Source of the DNA: Weissella koreensis KACC 15510
GTDB lineage: Bacteria; Bacillota; Bacilli; Lactobacillales; Lactobacillaceae
Assembly (NCBI RefSeq): GCF_000219805.1
Contig: NC_015759.1
Coordinates: forward strand, 186,001-250,000
Direction of reading: 5' to 3'
DNA: 64,000 nt
The position numbers were made by a program, and so were the translations under genes. Shown here in pieces: positions 43,204-53,740 of this stretch (its first letter is position 1; every line of letters starts with the position of its first letter). Below the pieces are notes generated by a model. That model ran no database searches. It was not told where the DNA came from and saw only the letters and a list, made by a program, of their open reading frames with translations.

Positions 43204-43893
43204 ATGATTATCAACTTAATCTATACCTCAATTGCTGGAAATACTAAAAAATTCATTGATAATTTAATTGAATTCTCACAACATAACGAAATTAATTATC
43301 AATTTAAAGCTATTGAAATTTCTGAAAACACACAACTAAACACTTTAAATCACCCAAGTTTTGTTTTTGTCCCAACCTATTTAGATGGTGGTAATGGCAT
43401 TCATAGCGGTGTGAAAGAGATCCTCACTACTCCACTCTTTGAATTTCTTGAAGATCTACCTGATACCAAAAATCTTTTAGGCGTCATTGGATCAGGCAAC
43501 AAAAATTTTAATGCGCAATATGTTTTAACTGCTCGACGTTATGCTATTAAATTTGGTGTTCCTTTAATTGACAACTTCGAATTACGTGGTGTTCCAACAG
43601 ATGTTGAACGTATCTTTAATAATATTATGACCAGGCTAGATCAAAAGATATCAAATCGACCACTTCAATTTAAACCAACAAAGGCCTATCAATGCATTTC
43701 TAACGCTGTGACTGAACTTATAATGATTGATGAAAACCAACAGTTGGTTTCCCCTATCTTTGCTGGAAGCAATTTTAACTTGTCTTCGCAGGCATTAGAC
43801 CCTATAGAATTAGAAAGACCCGAGGAACTGTATTCTATTCAAGTTAAAGCCTTAACCATTCAACACTATTGGTTGGTACCTCGAACAATCTAA
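43204..43893 (+). CDS. nrdI: NrdI flavoprotein with C-terminal extension
   Basis: NrdI activates the manganese cofactor of NrdF. The flavodoxin phosphate loop is YTSIAGNTKKFI, then PTYLDGGNG and GSGNKNFN. The usual protein is about 130-150 aa; this one is 229 aa, with an added C-terminal part from about residue 145 (RPLQFKPTKAYQCISNAVTE onward). The ATG at 43204 has AAGGAG upstream. It is divergent from nrdHEF, not within that operon. Confidence 0.85.
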   Translation: MIINLIYTSIAGNTKKFIDNLIEFSQHNEINYQFKAIEISENTQLNTLNHPSFVFVPTYLDGGNGIHSGVKEILTTPLFEFLEDLPDTKNLLGVIGSGNKNFNAQYVLTARRYAIKFGVPLIDNFELRGVPTDVERIFNNIMTRLDQKISNRPLQFKPTKAYQCISNAVTELIMIDENQQLVSPIFAGSNFNLSSQALDPIELERPEELYSIQVKALTIQHYWLVPRTI

Positions 43894-43921
43894 GAACAAT
43901 CTAATTTTTTATATAATTAAT

Positions 43922-43971
43922 AAAAATACCCTTACCATTGAAAGTTAAACTCCAACGGTAAGGGTATTTTT
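43922..43971 (+). terminator. Bidirectional terminator between nrdI and marR
   Basis: A 15-bp perfect stem (AAAAATACCCTTACC with GGTAAGGGTATTTTT) around a 20-base loop separates these convergent genes. Confidence 0.9.
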
Positions 43972-43981
43972 ATATTTTTAA

Positions 43982-44431
43982 CTAATCAACTAAATTTTTC
44001 AAATAGTCTTGCAATCTAAAAATAGCATTTTGTACTGTATTTGATTCTTCACTATCAAGGTCACTAAACATCGTATGTGTAAGTCCCCGGTGAAAAGCAT
44101 CATGGGGACGACAAACTGCTTGTCCTTTGGCAGTTAAAACGATTAGAACAAGACGTCGATCAACATCATCACGCTGACGTTCAACATAACCCTTGCGGAA
44201 TAATTTATCAATCGAACTAGTCATTGTACTTGGTGTTACATGTACAATATGAGCTAGTTTTGATGCGGCCACTTCACCTTGTCCACCAATCGCCGCAATA
44301 ATGTGCATATCCTTTAGTGTAATATCACTAAACTCAGAGTCACGCAGTGAGGCCTCTTCTATCCACATTGCATTATTAAAAACATCAACAAGTGAAGTAT
44401 TCACATCTTCAAAAGAAATTTTATCCGCCAT
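43982..44431 (-). CDS. MarR family regulator (FabT-like)
   Basis: 149 aa. The N-terminal VDVFNNAMWIEEASLRDSEF and the winged helix (AASKLAHIVHVTPSTMTSSI, then RRLVLIVLTAKG) match MarR proteins, closest in style to FabT, the fatty-acid regulator of lactic acid bacteria. No fab genes are in the window, so the target is uncertain. The ATG at 44431 has AAGGATGG upstream. Confidence 0.8.
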   Translation of the reverse strand: MADKISFEDVNTSLVDVFNNAMWIEEASLRDSEFSDITLKDMHIIAAIGGQGEVAASKLAHIVHVTPSTMTSSIDKLFRKGYVERQRDDVDRRLVLIVLTAKGQAVCRPHDAFHRGLTHTMFSDLDSEESNTVQNAIFRLQDYLKNLVD

Positions 44432-44549
44432 TTTCACCATCCTTATTTCTATCAAATTATCTAGAAACATCCGATAATTTGAACTTCTAAATATTCGACA
44501 CTTCATCTTAACGTGATATTTATTTTTTGTCAAATATCATCGTAAAGAT

Positions 44550-44582
44550 AAAAGCGACCGGGTAAAAAAATTCCGATCGCTT
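44550..44582 (-). terminator. Terminator after ileS
   Basis: AAGCGATCGG and CCGGTCGCTT (minus strand) form a stem with one G-T pair around a T-rich loop, and TTTTA follows. Confidence 0.75.
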
Positions 44583-44627
44583 CTCTTCTATTCAGTAATT
44601 TATCAAATGATAGAATTATTTATTAAA

Positions 44628-47423
44628 TTATTCTAAACCTTCATCCAATGCCTCTGGGAAATTATCACGAACAATCTGTGCTTCGTGTTTAGACAGCATT
44701 GGGAAGTCTGAATCTTGACCAAGATCCAAGTGATACATTCGATCACGTGGTGACATTTCACCAGCAGCATGTTCCACCTCAACAAAGTAATCATCAAATT
44801 GATCAACGGTGTCTGGCTTATCTGCAATTGACTTCAATTCCAACTGTGATACCAACAAAAGAACTCGAATGTCTTGACCCAAACTATCGATTAATTCTTT
44901 TTGTTCTGGTTGTAGATACAAAGTTACAGCGGCTTCAGCTGGCTTACCAATCAAGTCATTATTACGAGCTACTTCTAAGGCTTTATTGACCGCTGATCGG
45001 ATATCCATAAACTTAGTCCAACGCGTTAACAATTCGCTATCATGATCCAAATCTTCCACTTCAGGCATATCTGTCAAATAAGCAAATTCACCTGTCTCAT
45101 TAGGCAAATATTCAAAAATTTCTTCTGCTGTATGAGGCAAAATTGGTAGCATCAGTTTATTTAAGCTCACTAAGATTTTATACAAAACTGTTTGCACTGA
45201 GCGACGTAAAATACCATTTGGTGCTTCAACATACAAAACATCCTTGTTGAAGTCCAAGTAAAATGCTGACAAATCAACATTAATAAAGTTCATTAATGAT
45301 TTATTAACGGCTTGGAAATCATAACGATCATATGCAGACTTCAATTCAGCAACTAGATCATTAAAACGCGCATAGAAATATTGATCAACAGGTGTCATAT
45401 CAGCAAAAGCGACTTGATCTTTCTGAGAATCAAAGTCACTAGTATTAGCTAGCAAGAATCGCATTGTATTTCTAATCTTACGATAACTGTCTGAAGTTTG
45501 CTTAAACCCATCCATGGTAACACGGACATCCTGAGATGTATCAACCGTTGATACCCAAAGACGAATAATATCAGCTCCCATACTATCAGTAATCTCATTT
45601 GGTTCAATCGTATTTCCAATGGATTTAGACATTTTTTCACCATTAGCATCTAAAGTGAATCCTTGTGAAAGAACGCTCTTGTATGGTGCATGACCAGTTG
45701 CTGCAACCGAAGTAATAATTGATGAGTTAAACCATCCACGGTATTGATCAGAACCTTCCAAGACAAGATCAGCTGGGAACTCCAAATTATCTCGCGTTGC
45801 CAAAACACCTTGATGAGAAGTCCCTGAATCAAACCAAACATCCATAATGTCATTTTCTTTAGTAAATTGGCCATTTGGTGAATGTTCATTTGTATAACCT
45901 TCTGGCAAAAGTTCCTTAGGCTCTTTTTCAAACCAATAAGTTGAACCATTCTCTTCCACTAATTTGGCTACATGTTCAATAACATCTGGGTCTAGGATTG
46001 CTGTTCCATCTTCTGCATAGAAAATTGGAAGAGGCACGCCCCAAACACGTTGTCGTGAAATTACCCAATCACCACGATCTTTCAACATATTGTAAAGGCG
46101 TTTTTTACCCCAAGCTGGTGAGAAAGTAACATTATCCAATTCAGATAGTAAATCATCTCTAAAATCAGCTACTGAAGCAAACCATTGTGGCACAGCTCGA
46201 TATATAACTGGTTTCTTAGTTCGCCAATCAAACGGATATGAATGCGTAATATCTTCTTGCTTTAAGAGAACCCCTTGATCAGATAACTTCTTTAATGAGA
46301 TTGCATTTGCATCCTCATAGAAGACACCTGCAAAGTCAACTCCAGCTTCTTCAGTCATTTTACCTTGATAGTCTACCGGTACTGCTATTTCTAGGTTGTA
46401 CTTTTGCCCAACATAAAAATCATCTTCCCCAAATCCAGGCGCAGTATGAACTAATCCGGTCCCTGCATCAAGAGTAACAAAGTCTGCCAACATTACTAAT
46501 AACTCAACATCATCATAGAATGGATGTTGTGCAGTAATATATTCCAAATCTTTTCCAGTAAATTCAGCCAAAACTTCATAGTCTGACCAACCAAATATTT
46601 CAGCATCATGAGCTAACAATTCAGTAGCAATGATATACTTCTTATCTGATCCAGATGGCTTTACTTGTGAATACTTAAATTCAGCATTCAATGAAATTCC
46701 ACGAGAACCAGGAATGGTCCAAGGAGTTGTCGTCCAAACCACAAAGTAAGTATCATTATCTAGAAGTCCCTTACCGTCCTTCACTTGCTCTGCATAATAT
46801 GCAGTTGGTGAAGTTACATCATGATACTCAATTTCTGAAAGAGCCAAAGCAGATTCAGAAGACCATGACCAAAAGACTGGCTTTTTACCTTTATAGATAT
46901 AACCTTTTTTAGCCATGTCACCAAAGACTCGCAATTGAGCTGCTTCAAATTCAGGCATTAAGGTAAGATATGGTTGGTCCCAATCGGCAGCAATTCCCAA
47001 GCGCTTAAAGTCATTCATTTGCTTTTTAACTTGCTTGTGAGCAAATTCATCGGCCATTTTACGCCAAATTACTGGTCCAACTGCTTTACGATCTTTTCCC
47101 ATCTTGGTCAATTGTTGTTCAATTGGCAAACCGTGTGTATCCCAACCAGGAATAAATGGTGAACGGAATCCGTTCATTGACTTGTAACGAACAATAATAT
47201 CCTTAGAAATTTTGTTCATCGCATGTCCAATATGAATATTTCCATTGGCGTATGGAGGTCCATCATGCAAAATAAACGTAGGTTTTCCTTCGTTTAGTTT
47301 CTGACGAGCTTCATAGACTTTATTCTCTGCCCAAATCTTTTCACGTCGTACTTCATTGACGGGTAAATTACCACGCATCGGAAATTTAGTTTTACCGATA
47401 TTCAATGTATTTTTAATTTTCAT
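44628..47423 (-). CDS. ileS: Isoleucyl-tRNA synthetase
   Basis: 931 aa class I synthetase with [12 protein letters not shown] (HIGH motif) and KMSKS. Both editing and anticodon-binding regions are full length. The usual C-terminal zinc site is missing: where relatives have four cysteines, this protein reads [20 protein letters not shown] and [10 protein letters not shown]. The start at 47423 has AGGAG upstream. Controlled by a T-box leader. It sits at the end of the division cluster. Confidence 0.95.
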   Translation of the reverse strand: MKIKNTLNIGKTKFPMRGNLPVNEVRREKIWAENKVYEARQKLNEGKPTFILHDGPPYANGNIHIGHAMNKISKDIIVRYKSMNGFRSPFIPGWDTHGLPIEQQLTKMGKDRKAVGPVIWRKMADEFAHKQVKKQMNDFKRLGIAADWDQPYLTLMPEFEAAQLRVFGDMAKKGYIYKGKKPVFWSWSSESALALSEIEYHDVTSPTAYYAEQVKDGKGLLDNDTYFVVWTTTPWTIPGSRGISLNAEFKYSQVKPSGSDKKYIIATELLAHDAEIFGWSDYEVLAEFTGKDLEYITAQHPFYDDVELLVMLADFVTLDAGTGLVHTAPGFGEDDFYVGQKYNLEIAVPVDYQGKMTEEAGVDFAGVFYEDANAISLKKLSDQGVLLKQEDITHSYPFDWRTKKPVIYRAVPQWFASVADFRDDLLSELDNVTFSPAWGKKRLYNMLKDRGDWVISRQRVWGVPLPIFYAEDGTAILDPDVIEHVAKLVEENGSTYWFEKEPKELLPEGYTNEHSPNGQFTKENDIMDVWFDSGTSHQGVLATRDNLEFPADLVLEGSDQYRGWFNSSIITSVAATGHAPYKSVLSQGFTLDANGEKMSKSIGNTIEPNEITDSMGADIIRLWVSTVDTSQDVRVTMDGFKQTSDSYRKIRNTMRFLLANTSDFDSQKDQVAFADMTPVDQYFYARFNDLVAELKSAYDRYDFQAVNKSLMNFINVDLSAFYLDFNKDVLYVEAPNGILRRSVQTVLYKILVSLNKLMLPILPHTAEEIFEYLPNETGEFAYLTDMPEVEDLDHDSELLTRWTKFMDIRSAVNKALEVARNNDLIGKPAEAAVTLYLQPEQKELIDSLGQDIRVLLLVSQLELKSIADKPDTVDQFDDYFVEVEHAAGEMSPRDRMYHLDLGQDSDFPMLSKHEAQIVRDNFPEALDEGLE

Positions 47424-47454
47424 TAATTTAGCACTCCTATTTTGTATTTTTAAA

Positions 47455-47657
47455 TAAAAAGTCCGCATTGATTAACTTAATAATCAATGCGGGACGTTAG
47501 TTTATTAACGTGGTACCACCCGAGTTCGCCAAAAGGCCTCAAAATATTATCATCTTTAATTTGGTCTTTTAGTGATAAGTATTAAGTTTAACTTTTTCGG
47601 CTCACACCATCCCGAAATCGCTTAAAAGTACTCTTAATACCGTTTGGTTAAAAAACT
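47455..47657 (-). promoter_or_regulatory. T-box riboswitch leader of ileS
   Basis: The conserved T-box GGGTGGTACCACG (minus strand, about 47509-47521) is followed by a 12-bp terminator stem (47463-47474 with 47481-47492) and TTTTTATTT. Stem I spans roughly 47560-47655 with a CTTAATACTTATCAC segment holding a likely AUC specifier for isoleucine. Uncharged tRNA-Ile would open the terminator and allow ileS expression. Confidence 0.92.
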
Positions 47658-47663
47658 CTATTT

Positions 47664-47692
47664 ATAATAAACTAAAATTAATCTTTATTCAA
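47664..47692 (-). promoter_or_regulatory. ileS promoter overlapping the divIVA 3' end
   Basis: TTGAAT (47687-47692), a 17-base spacer and TATTAT (47664-47669) on the minus strand. The -35 lies within the last codons of divIVA. Confidence 0.65.
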
Positions 47693-48478
47693 GAATTGAT
47701 CCCGATTTTGATCTTTTTCAGGTAGAACAACTACAGTATCAACGTCATCAGATTTAGACGTTGCTTTAGCTTCATCAGAAAATTCTGCTAACTTTGCTTG
47801 TACAGCAGACTCAAAATCTAAATCAGCTGTTGAAGATATTGGCATAGTAGCTGCTGAAGACATTGGATTAACCGCAGCTGAAGATGTTGGCATAGTAGCT
47901 GCTGAAGATGCGGCTACTAATTTTTCATTCGCTGCTGAACCAACTGTTAAGCCTTCAATTTCAGACCAACCATTATCATTATTCACTAAATCAATTTGAT
48001 TTTTAAGAATTCCTGTCAACTTACTTTTAAATGATAACATTTCTTGAGTTAAAGCATCTTTCTCGGCTTTCAAACGATCAATTTCAACTTGTGAATCATT
48101 CTTAATTTTATCTGCATCTCCATTGGCCTTAGTAATAATTTCATTGGCCTTTGAAGTAGCATCCAAAACAGTCTTTTGAGCTTGAGATTCGGCTTGTGAA
48201 CGAGTTGCTTCCACCTCTGACTCAGTTTGCTTCTTCAAACGTTCGGCAGCTTCTTGCGCAATCAAGATTGAGGAATTAACTGATTGTTTCATTTCCTCTA
48301 CTTGTTGGGCGTTGGCTTCTGCATCAGCCACCTTAGTCTTCAAAGTTTGATTCTCATTAATCAAATTTTCAAAATCAATTACAATTTGATCCAAAAAGTC
48401 ATTAACCTCAACTTTATCGAATCCGCGACCGCGACTAGTAAAATCTTTTGAATGAATTTCTTGTGGTGTTAATGCCAT
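47678..48478 (-). CDS. divIVA: Cell division protein DivIVA
   Basis: 266 aa. The N-terminal membrane-curvature-binding domain (LTPQEIHSKDFTSRGRGFDK, VEVNDFLDQI) is followed by a long coiled coil to about residue 170. The C-terminal tail holds near-repeats around SSAATMP. DivIVA marks poles and septa and recruits partners. Typical place after ylmH. Confidence 0.93.
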   Translation of the reverse strand: MALTPQEIHSKDFTSRGRGFDKVEVNDFLDQIVIDFENLINENQTLKTKVADAEANAQQVEEMKQSVNSSILIAQEAAERLKKQTESEVEATRSQAESQAQKTVLDATSKANEIITKANGDADKIKNDSQVEIDRLKAEKDALTQEMLSFKSKLTGILKNQIDLVNNDNGWSEIEGLTVGSAANEKLVAASSAATMPTSSAAVNPMSSAATMPISSTADLDFESAVQAKLAEFSDEAKATSKSDDVDTVVVLPEKDQNRDQFLNKD

Positions 48479-48493
48479 ATCTCTAACCTCTTC

Positions 48494-49285
48494 CTATTTT
48501 TTGATAACATTTAAGCTAATTCGCCATTTATCTTTTTTTGTTTGTCCATTTATTTCAGTTATTTTTAATCGGCCATAGCGCCGGACCGAAATCAAATCGT
48601 TAATTGCTACGACCTCATCCGGGCGATCCATTACGGTCCAATTGATTTTAACTGAACCATGTTCAATCAACTCTTTTGCTTTGGACCTAGATATATTATA
48701 CCCATTTGCGACAATAATATCCAACCTTAACGAAGCTGCCAACGTTTCTTCTAGTAAGTAATCCTGTAAGGGGTGTAATACGTCCCTGATATCTACTTCT
48801 AAATATCGAACTTTAACCCGTCCAATCCGCTCTAAATCAGGTGATTGTTGAACAAATTGTGCAATTGGATTAGTGACAATAATTTGCCAATTTTTCTGTT
48901 CGTCGGTAATAATATCGCCAATTCTATTTCGCTGTAAACCAGAATTAATTAATGCCCCTAAAATATCACTGTGATGTAATTCAGCAAATTTGATTGGATA
49001 ATTAATTTGTATAACTTTCAAATCAAAATCATTAATATTCCAATCATAATAACTAGGAACTAATAAACCACGTTGGCTTTCAGCGTCTTCATAACCGCCC
49101 CAAAAATTAACTTTAATTTCATCATCACCATTAATCAACGTTTCCAAAATATAACGTTGACGAGGGTTCAAAAAATTGGTCAGGATAGGTCGATATTCAT
49201 CATGCGCTTGTCGTAAAAGTCCTTCAGCAAAATCAATAAATTCTGATTCATAAGGTCGAAAATGTTGTTTAATTTTATCAACCAT
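48494..49285 (-). CDS. ylmH: S4-domain RNA-binding protein YlmH
   Basis: 263 aa. The C-terminal S4 domain reads GYNISRSKAKELIEHGSVKI. The N-terminal half contains PRQRYILE and NFWGGYEDAE, typical of YlmH. In Bacillus it acts in rescue of stalled ribosomes and lies in the division cluster. Neighbours are ylmG and divIVA, the standard order. Confidence 0.92.
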   Translation of the reverse strand: MVDKIKQHFRPYESEFIDFAEGLLRQAHDEYRPILTNFLNPRQRYILETLINGDDEIKVNFWGGYEDAESQRGLLVPSYYDWNINDFDLKVIQINYPIKFAELHHSDILGALINSGLQRNRIGDIITDEQKNWQIIVTNPIAQFVQQSPDLERIGRVKVRYLEVDIRDVLHPLQDYLLEETLAASLRLDIIVANGYNISRSKAKELIEHGSVKINWTVMDRPDEVVAINDLISVRRYGRLKITEINGQTKKDKWRISLNVIKK

Positions 49286-49309
49286 TTTCTCATCTCATTT
49301 CATTTTTAA

Positions 49310-49573
49310 TTAATAAAACATTTGGCTAAGCATTCTTAATCCGAATTCAGCTGCTTCTAAAATTAAAATTGCAATCAGTGGTGAAAAATCTAACATACCA
49401 GTTCTAGGTAAAAGTTTTCGAACTGGTTCAACAATTAAATCACTCATCCATGTAGCCCATTGACCAAATTTACTTTGTAAGGCACCTGGAAACCATGACA
49501 TCAAAGCAGTAATTACAATTAATAATTCTAATCCAGAAATTGCAAAGTGTAATAAAGCAAAGATTAAATTCAT
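49310..49573 (-). CDS. ylmG: YggT family membrane protein (YlmG)
   Basis: 87 aa with two hydrophobic helices around ALMSWFPGALQSKFGQWA, the YggT motif region, and VEPVRKLLP. Linked to division-site organisation through its genome position. Spacing to sepF is 12 bases. Confidence 0.9.
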   Translation of the reverse strand: MNLIFALLHFAISGLELLIVITALMSWFPGALQSKFGQWATWMSDLIVEPVRKLLPRTGMLDFSPLIAILILEAAEFGLRMLSQMFY

Positions 49574-49585
49574 AAATACCCCTAT

Positions 49586-50074
49586 TTAATTTTCAAAAGA
49601 GTTTCCTAGATTTTGTGAAATCGTTCCTGAAATTTCAAAATTATGTGGTGTCGCTAGGAAAATAGATTCTCCAATTCTTTGGACACTACCTTCAACAGAT
49701 TGTGCAGCTCCAGCTAAATAATCTACTATCCTCATTGATTGAGAATTATCAATTGAACTAAAATTGATCAATGCTGCATTACCATTTAAAATCTCATTTA
49801 CAATTTCTTTAACATCAGAATAAATTCGCGGCTCAAAAACCACTATTTTAGCTGTGTCTCCTAATTGTGCATCCATAGCTAACACATTTGGCCGTTGAAC
49901 TTTAGGCTTTGGTCGTGAATCCGCATTATTAGCTGTATTAGCATTTCCAGTATTAGTGGATGGCTCTTCTTCATTATTATTTGATTCATCATAATACTCT
50001 TGTGATGATGAATTATATTCATAGTCTTCTTCATTAGAATTAAAAAAATTAGAAACTTTTTGCATAAAGCTCAT
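49586..50074 (-). CDS. sepF: Cell division protein SepF
   Basis: 162 aa. The N-terminal amphipathic membrane anchor (MSFMQKVSNFF) is followed by an acidic, Asn-rich linker and the C-terminal SepF core (VVFEPRIYSDVKEIVNEIL, ALINFS, RIVDYLAGAAQSVEGSVQRI). It bundles FtsZ filaments and tethers them to the membrane. 13 bases after ftsZ. Confidence 0.93.
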   Translation of the reverse strand: MSFMQKVSNFFNSNEEDYEYNSSSQEYYDESNNNEEEPSTNTGNANTANNADSRPKPKVQRPNVLAMDAQLGDTAKIVVFEPRIYSDVKEIVNEILNGNAALINFSSIDNSQSMRIVDYLAGAAQSVEGSVQRIGESIFLATPHNFEISGTISQNLGNSFEN

Positions 50075-50087
50075 ATCCTATTCTCCG

Positions 50088-51335
50088 TTAGTTGTTACCC
50101 CGGTTTTTCCAGTTAAAGAATGGTGGACGTTCTACTTCTTCGTCATCTACTGTGTCATTTGATGAAAAAGTATCAAATGATTGAGTCCCAGCATTAGGGT
50201 CAGTCATTTTTGTTGCATCCGCTGGATTTGAATTCATATTTTGATTCGTATCGTAAGCATTCCATCCATCAAAAGGATCATTAGTTTTGACATTATTATT
50301 GATAGAAGAATTACCATCTGTCGCTGCTGCAGTATTATTAGTATTTGCTTGATTTAAATTTAATTCTGGCTTAGTTTGTGCTTCTCGATCGATTCCAGTT
50401 GCAACAACCGTCACAACAATTTCTTCACCCAAAGCTTCATCCAAAGTGGTACCAAAGATAACATTGACATCATCCCCAGCAGCCTCTTTAATTGCATCAG
50501 CTGCTTGCTGAGCCGCAAACAATGGCATACTGTAGCTTCCCTTAACAGAGAGCAAGACGTCTGTTGCTCCATCGATCTTAGACTCTAATAAGGGTGACTT
50601 AATGGCAGCCTTAGTGGCATCGGTTGCTGCACTTTCTCCACTAGCTGAAGCAATTCCCATGACAGCAGTTCCCTTATTCTCCATTACCGTTTTAACGTCA
50701 GCAAAGTCGACGTTGATTAGTCCTGGATTCGTGATCAATTGTGAAATTCCACTAACTCCATTTACGAGGACAGAATCGGCCATTTTAAAGGCGTCAACCA
50801 TTGTAGTATTTCGATCCAAAACTTGAAGAAGGTTGTTATTTGAAACAACGATTAATGAATCAACATTTTTCTTTAGATTGGCAAGTCCTTCTGCTGCTGC
50901 TGTTCCACGCTTAGGGCCTTCAAAACTAAATGGTCGGGTTACAACCCCAACAGTCAAAGCACCTGCTTCTTTAGCAATACGGGCAATAATAGGGGCAGCC
51001 CCAGTTCCTGTACCACCTCCCATTCCAGCAGTAACGAAGACCATATCAGCACCGTTTAAAGCTTCTGCAATTTCAGCTTCAGATTCAGATGCCGCATCGG
51101 CTCCAACTTCTGGTCGAGCACCAGCACCTAATCCTTTAGTCTCTTTTGATCCAATTTGGATTTTAATTTCCGCTGGTGAACTAGCGAGGGCTTGAGCGTC
51201 GGTATTGGCAACAATAAATTGCACACCACTAACACCACTGGCGACCATCTGAGCGATTGCGTTTCCACCACCACCACCAACACCAATTACTTTAATTGCT
51301 GCTCCTACCGGTTGATTTTCGATTTGCATTTCCAT
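50088..51335 (-). CDS. ftsZ: Cell division GTPase FtsZ
   Basis: 415 aa tubulin-like protein that forms the division ring. The N-terminal [14 protein letters not shown] and the tubulin signature [10 protein letters not shown] are clear. The C-terminal linker is Asn-rich and the last conserved residues (PPFFNWKNR) bind FtsA and SepF. Follows ftsA by 30 bases. Confidence 0.97.
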   Translation of the reverse strand: MEMQIENQPVGAAIKVIGVGGGGGNAIAQMVASGVSGVQFIVANTDAQALASSPAEIKIQIGSKETKGLGAGARPEVGADAASESEAEIAEALNGADMVFVTAGMGGGTGTGAAPIIARIAKEAGALTVGVVTRPFSFEGPKRGTAAAEGLANLKKNVDSLIVVSNNNLLQVLDRNTTMVDAFKMADSVLVNGVSGISQLITNPGLINVDFADVKTVMENKGTAVMGIASASGESAATDATKAAIKSPLLESKIDGATDVLLSVKGSYSMPLFAAQQAADAIKEAAGDDVNVIFGTTLDEALGEEIVVTVVATGIDREAQTKPELNLNQANTNNTAAATDGNSSINNNVKTNDPFDGWNAYDTNQNMNSNPADATKMTDPNAGTQSFDTFSSNDTVDDEEVERPPFFNWKNRGNN

Positions 51336-51365
51336 TCGGATAATCCTCTTTCATAAATTAATTCT

Positions 51366-52715
51366 TTAATTAAACAACTCACTAAACCAATTTTTTATTC
51401 TATCCATAATACCAGGTTTACTATCATTGTTTATTGAGTTATTTGGAATACTTGGTTGAATCAGTTGTTCTTCTTCAATAATCTGTTCATTTGGAACTCG
51501 AACAACATTTTTTTCATATTTCTTAGATTCATCATTTGTAGGCTCAACTGTAAATGGTAACCCTAGCATCGCCTGTTTTACAATTAAAGCAACTTTATTT
51601 TGTTGTGCTGCATAATTCACTAAAGCCCAAGCCCCAACGTATGCCGGATTCTGCAAACCAATTTCATGAGGCATAAATAATTTTGCATTAATCCCATATG
51701 CTGCTTGTAAAATATCTTGGGTGTATCGCAAGGAAGAACTCCCTCCTGACACGATCATACCACCAGGTAATTGAAAGGCCGAAATAGTATCTAAACGTTC
51801 ACCTAACTTAGTTACAATTTGTTGCATCCGAGCACCGATAATTTCACTTAATTCTAATTCAGAAATTCGAATCGGCTTTTTACCAACTGGTTCAACAGTT
51901 AGTAAATGTGCCTCATTAGCATATTGTGGTGCCGACACTCCAGCATCTAGTTTAAGTTGTTCCGCATCTTGATTACTGATATTCAAGACCTGACTGATAT
52001 CATTAGTAATATTAAATCCACCAGCCCCATAGGTTGAAATGAATTTAATTTGATGATTTTGCACGATTGTGGCAGTCGTTTGACCTGCACCCAGATCCAG
52101 CAAAATTGTGCCAAATTCTTGTTCGGCATCTGTTGCAATGGTCTGGCTTGCAGCCAAGGGGGCCAAAACCAAATCTCGAAGATTTAGACCAGCCTTTTGA
52201 ATTGCCGAGCGTAAGTTAGAAACCAATAGACGTGGACCAATATAGGCCGTGGCACTCAATGTTAAATGCGTTCCAACCATATCATTTGGATCAAGAACCC
52301 CACCTAAATCATCAACAGTGAATTCTTGAGCCGTTAAATCTAATACAGTTTGATCATGTTCCAATGGGATATTAACGGCAGCTTTTGTTGCAGCTACTAC
52401 ATCTTGGTAAGAAATATGTTGTGAATCTTGTGTTGTTACTGTTCCACGCACCAACCTCATTTGAATTGAATTGGCGGGGATACTTGCAATAACTTCAGTA
52501 AATTCTTGATTTGTCTGTTTTTTAACTTGCGATAAAGCTGCTTTGATATCCTGCGCCGTAGCGTCTATATCAACAACAACTCCTCGTTTTACGCCGTGGG
52601 AAATTGACCTCCCGACCGCAATCACATTCACTTGTTGATCTCTAACATCAGAAACTAAAACCTTAACTGTACTAGTTCCTACATCAAGACCAACAATAAC
52701 GCCGTGATTAGCCAT
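51366..52715 (-). CDS. ftsA: Cell division protein FtsA
   Basis: 449 aa actin-like protein that anchors FtsZ filaments to the membrane. VGLDVGTSTVKVLV is the first phosphate-binding loop and TILLDLGAGQTTATI the second. The C-terminal amphipathic helix (IKNWFSELFN) is the membrane anchor. Good GGAGG ribosome site. Confidence 0.95.
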   Translation of the reverse strand: MANHGVIVGLDVGTSTVKVLVSDVRDQQVNVIAVGRSISHGVKRGVVVDIDATAQDIKAALSQVKKQTNQEFTEVIASIPANSIQMRLVRGTVTTQDSQHISYQDVVAATKAAVNIPLEHDQTVLDLTAQEFTVDDLGGVLDPNDMVGTHLTLSATAYIGPRLLVSNLRSAIQKAGLNLRDLVLAPLAASQTIATDAEQEFGTILLDLGAGQTTATIVQNHQIKFISTYGAGGFNITNDISQVLNISNQDAEQLKLDAGVSAPQYANEAHLLTVEPVGKKPIRISELELSEIIGARMQQIVTKLGERLDTISAFQLPGGMIVSGGSSSLRYTQDILQAAYGINAKLFMPHEIGLQNPAYVGAWALVNYAAQQNKVALIVKQAMLGLPFTVEPTNDESKKYEKNVVRVPNEQIIEEEQLIQPSIPNNSINNDSKPGIMDRIKNWFSELFN

Positions 52716-52812
52716 TGCCGATCCTCCTCTACCGTCTATTTTTTTATTATATTATTTTCAGTTTTATACTTAAAATAATACCATACATAACTGGATAAAT
52801 CCTATTAATTAT

Positions 52813-52849
52813 ACGCATCATTCATGTTTTTTCAAAACAAATGATGCGT
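52813..52849 (-). terminator. Hairpin after divIB, possible attenuating terminator
   Basis: A 10-bp stem ACGCATCATT/AATGATGCGT around a 17-base loop lies just past the divIB stop. The minus-strand T-run is weak (TATAATTA), so it may only reduce read-through into ftsA or mark a new transcript start. Confidence 0.45.
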
Positions 52850-52855
52850 TTTCAT

Positions 52856-53713
52856 TTAATATTGCTGAAAATAAGTTCCCACTTGGAAATTAAATGTTCC
52901 ATTTTTATCGATCTGTGCAACCATACCTGGATAGTATTTTAATTTATTTTTAATATCAGACGCTTTAATTAAAACCTTATTACCATCATCCATGATCAAA
53001 ATAACTTTCTCATCATCTTCATGATCTGGGCTCCAGATTACTTCTGAAACACTATTTTGCAATGCCTTAGAGATACCATTAAATTGCATCGCAACTCTTT
53101 TTATTGTTTTGTCATTTGGAAATTTCTCATAATTAGGGAGCCGTTGTGGTTTTTCGCCTACGGATTGAGCAGGGATAAATTTACCATCAGCTAAAATATA
53201 ATAATTCTTATCTTTTTTGGTGACTAACCCCACCTTGGAATTCTCTTCAATTTTAATTTGAGCTACTTGCATGTTCAAATAACTAATTTTAACTTTTTTA
53301 ATTTGTGAATTTTTTTCTGCACGCTGTATAAAATAATGCTGTTCACTGAGAAGTTGCCAGGCTGGTATTTTTTTATTAATACCACTTGCTGCTAAAACTT
53401 CTGCCTTAGTTAAGTCATGATTACCCGTGATTTCCACCTTTTGAAAACGCATCAAAGGTGATAATAACAAGATTAAAAGCAACGAAATAATTGATAGTAT
53501 CACGATCATATGTATGCTATTTCGTTCCATCGCATTAAATCGATTTAATATTCGAAATGATTGTGATTTTGAAATAGCCTTAGGTTTCGGAGCACGTTTA
53601 GCTGATTGTCCTATACTTCTCGAAAAAAACTTATTGATCCTATTCCACATTTTTTGATCTTGTAATTTATCTTCTTGATGCTTCGATTCATCATTTTTAT
53701 TTTTTTCATTCAT
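52856..53713 (-). CDS. divIB: Cell division protein DivIB/FtsQ
   Basis: 285 aa. A basic cytoplasmic N-terminus, one membrane helix (about 70-90) and then the POTRA domain (FQKVEITGNHDLTKAEVLAA) and beta domain outside. Stabilises FtsL and PBP2B at the septum. Lies between murG and ftsA, as in other lactobacilli. Confidence 0.92.
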   Translation of the reverse strand: MNEKNKNDESKHQEDKLQDQKMWNRINKFFSRSIGQSAKRAPKPKAISKSQSFRILNRFNAMERNSIHMIVILSIISLLLILLLSPLMRFQKVEITGNHDLTKAEVLAASGINKKIPAWQLLSEQHYFIQRAEKNSQIKKVKISYLNMQVAQIKIEENSKVGLVTKKDKNYYILADGKFIPAQSVGEKPQRLPNYEKFPNDKTIKRVAMQFNGISKALQNSVSEVIWSPDHEDDEKVILIMDDGNKVLIKASDIKNKLKYYPGMVAQIDKNGTFNFQVGTYFQQY

Positions 53714-53740
53714 AAGTGCTCCTCCCCTCCTTTTTGATAT

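Noticed and set aside
45449..47162. Several frames inside ileS on both strands
   Set aside because: Shadows of a long, well-identified gene.
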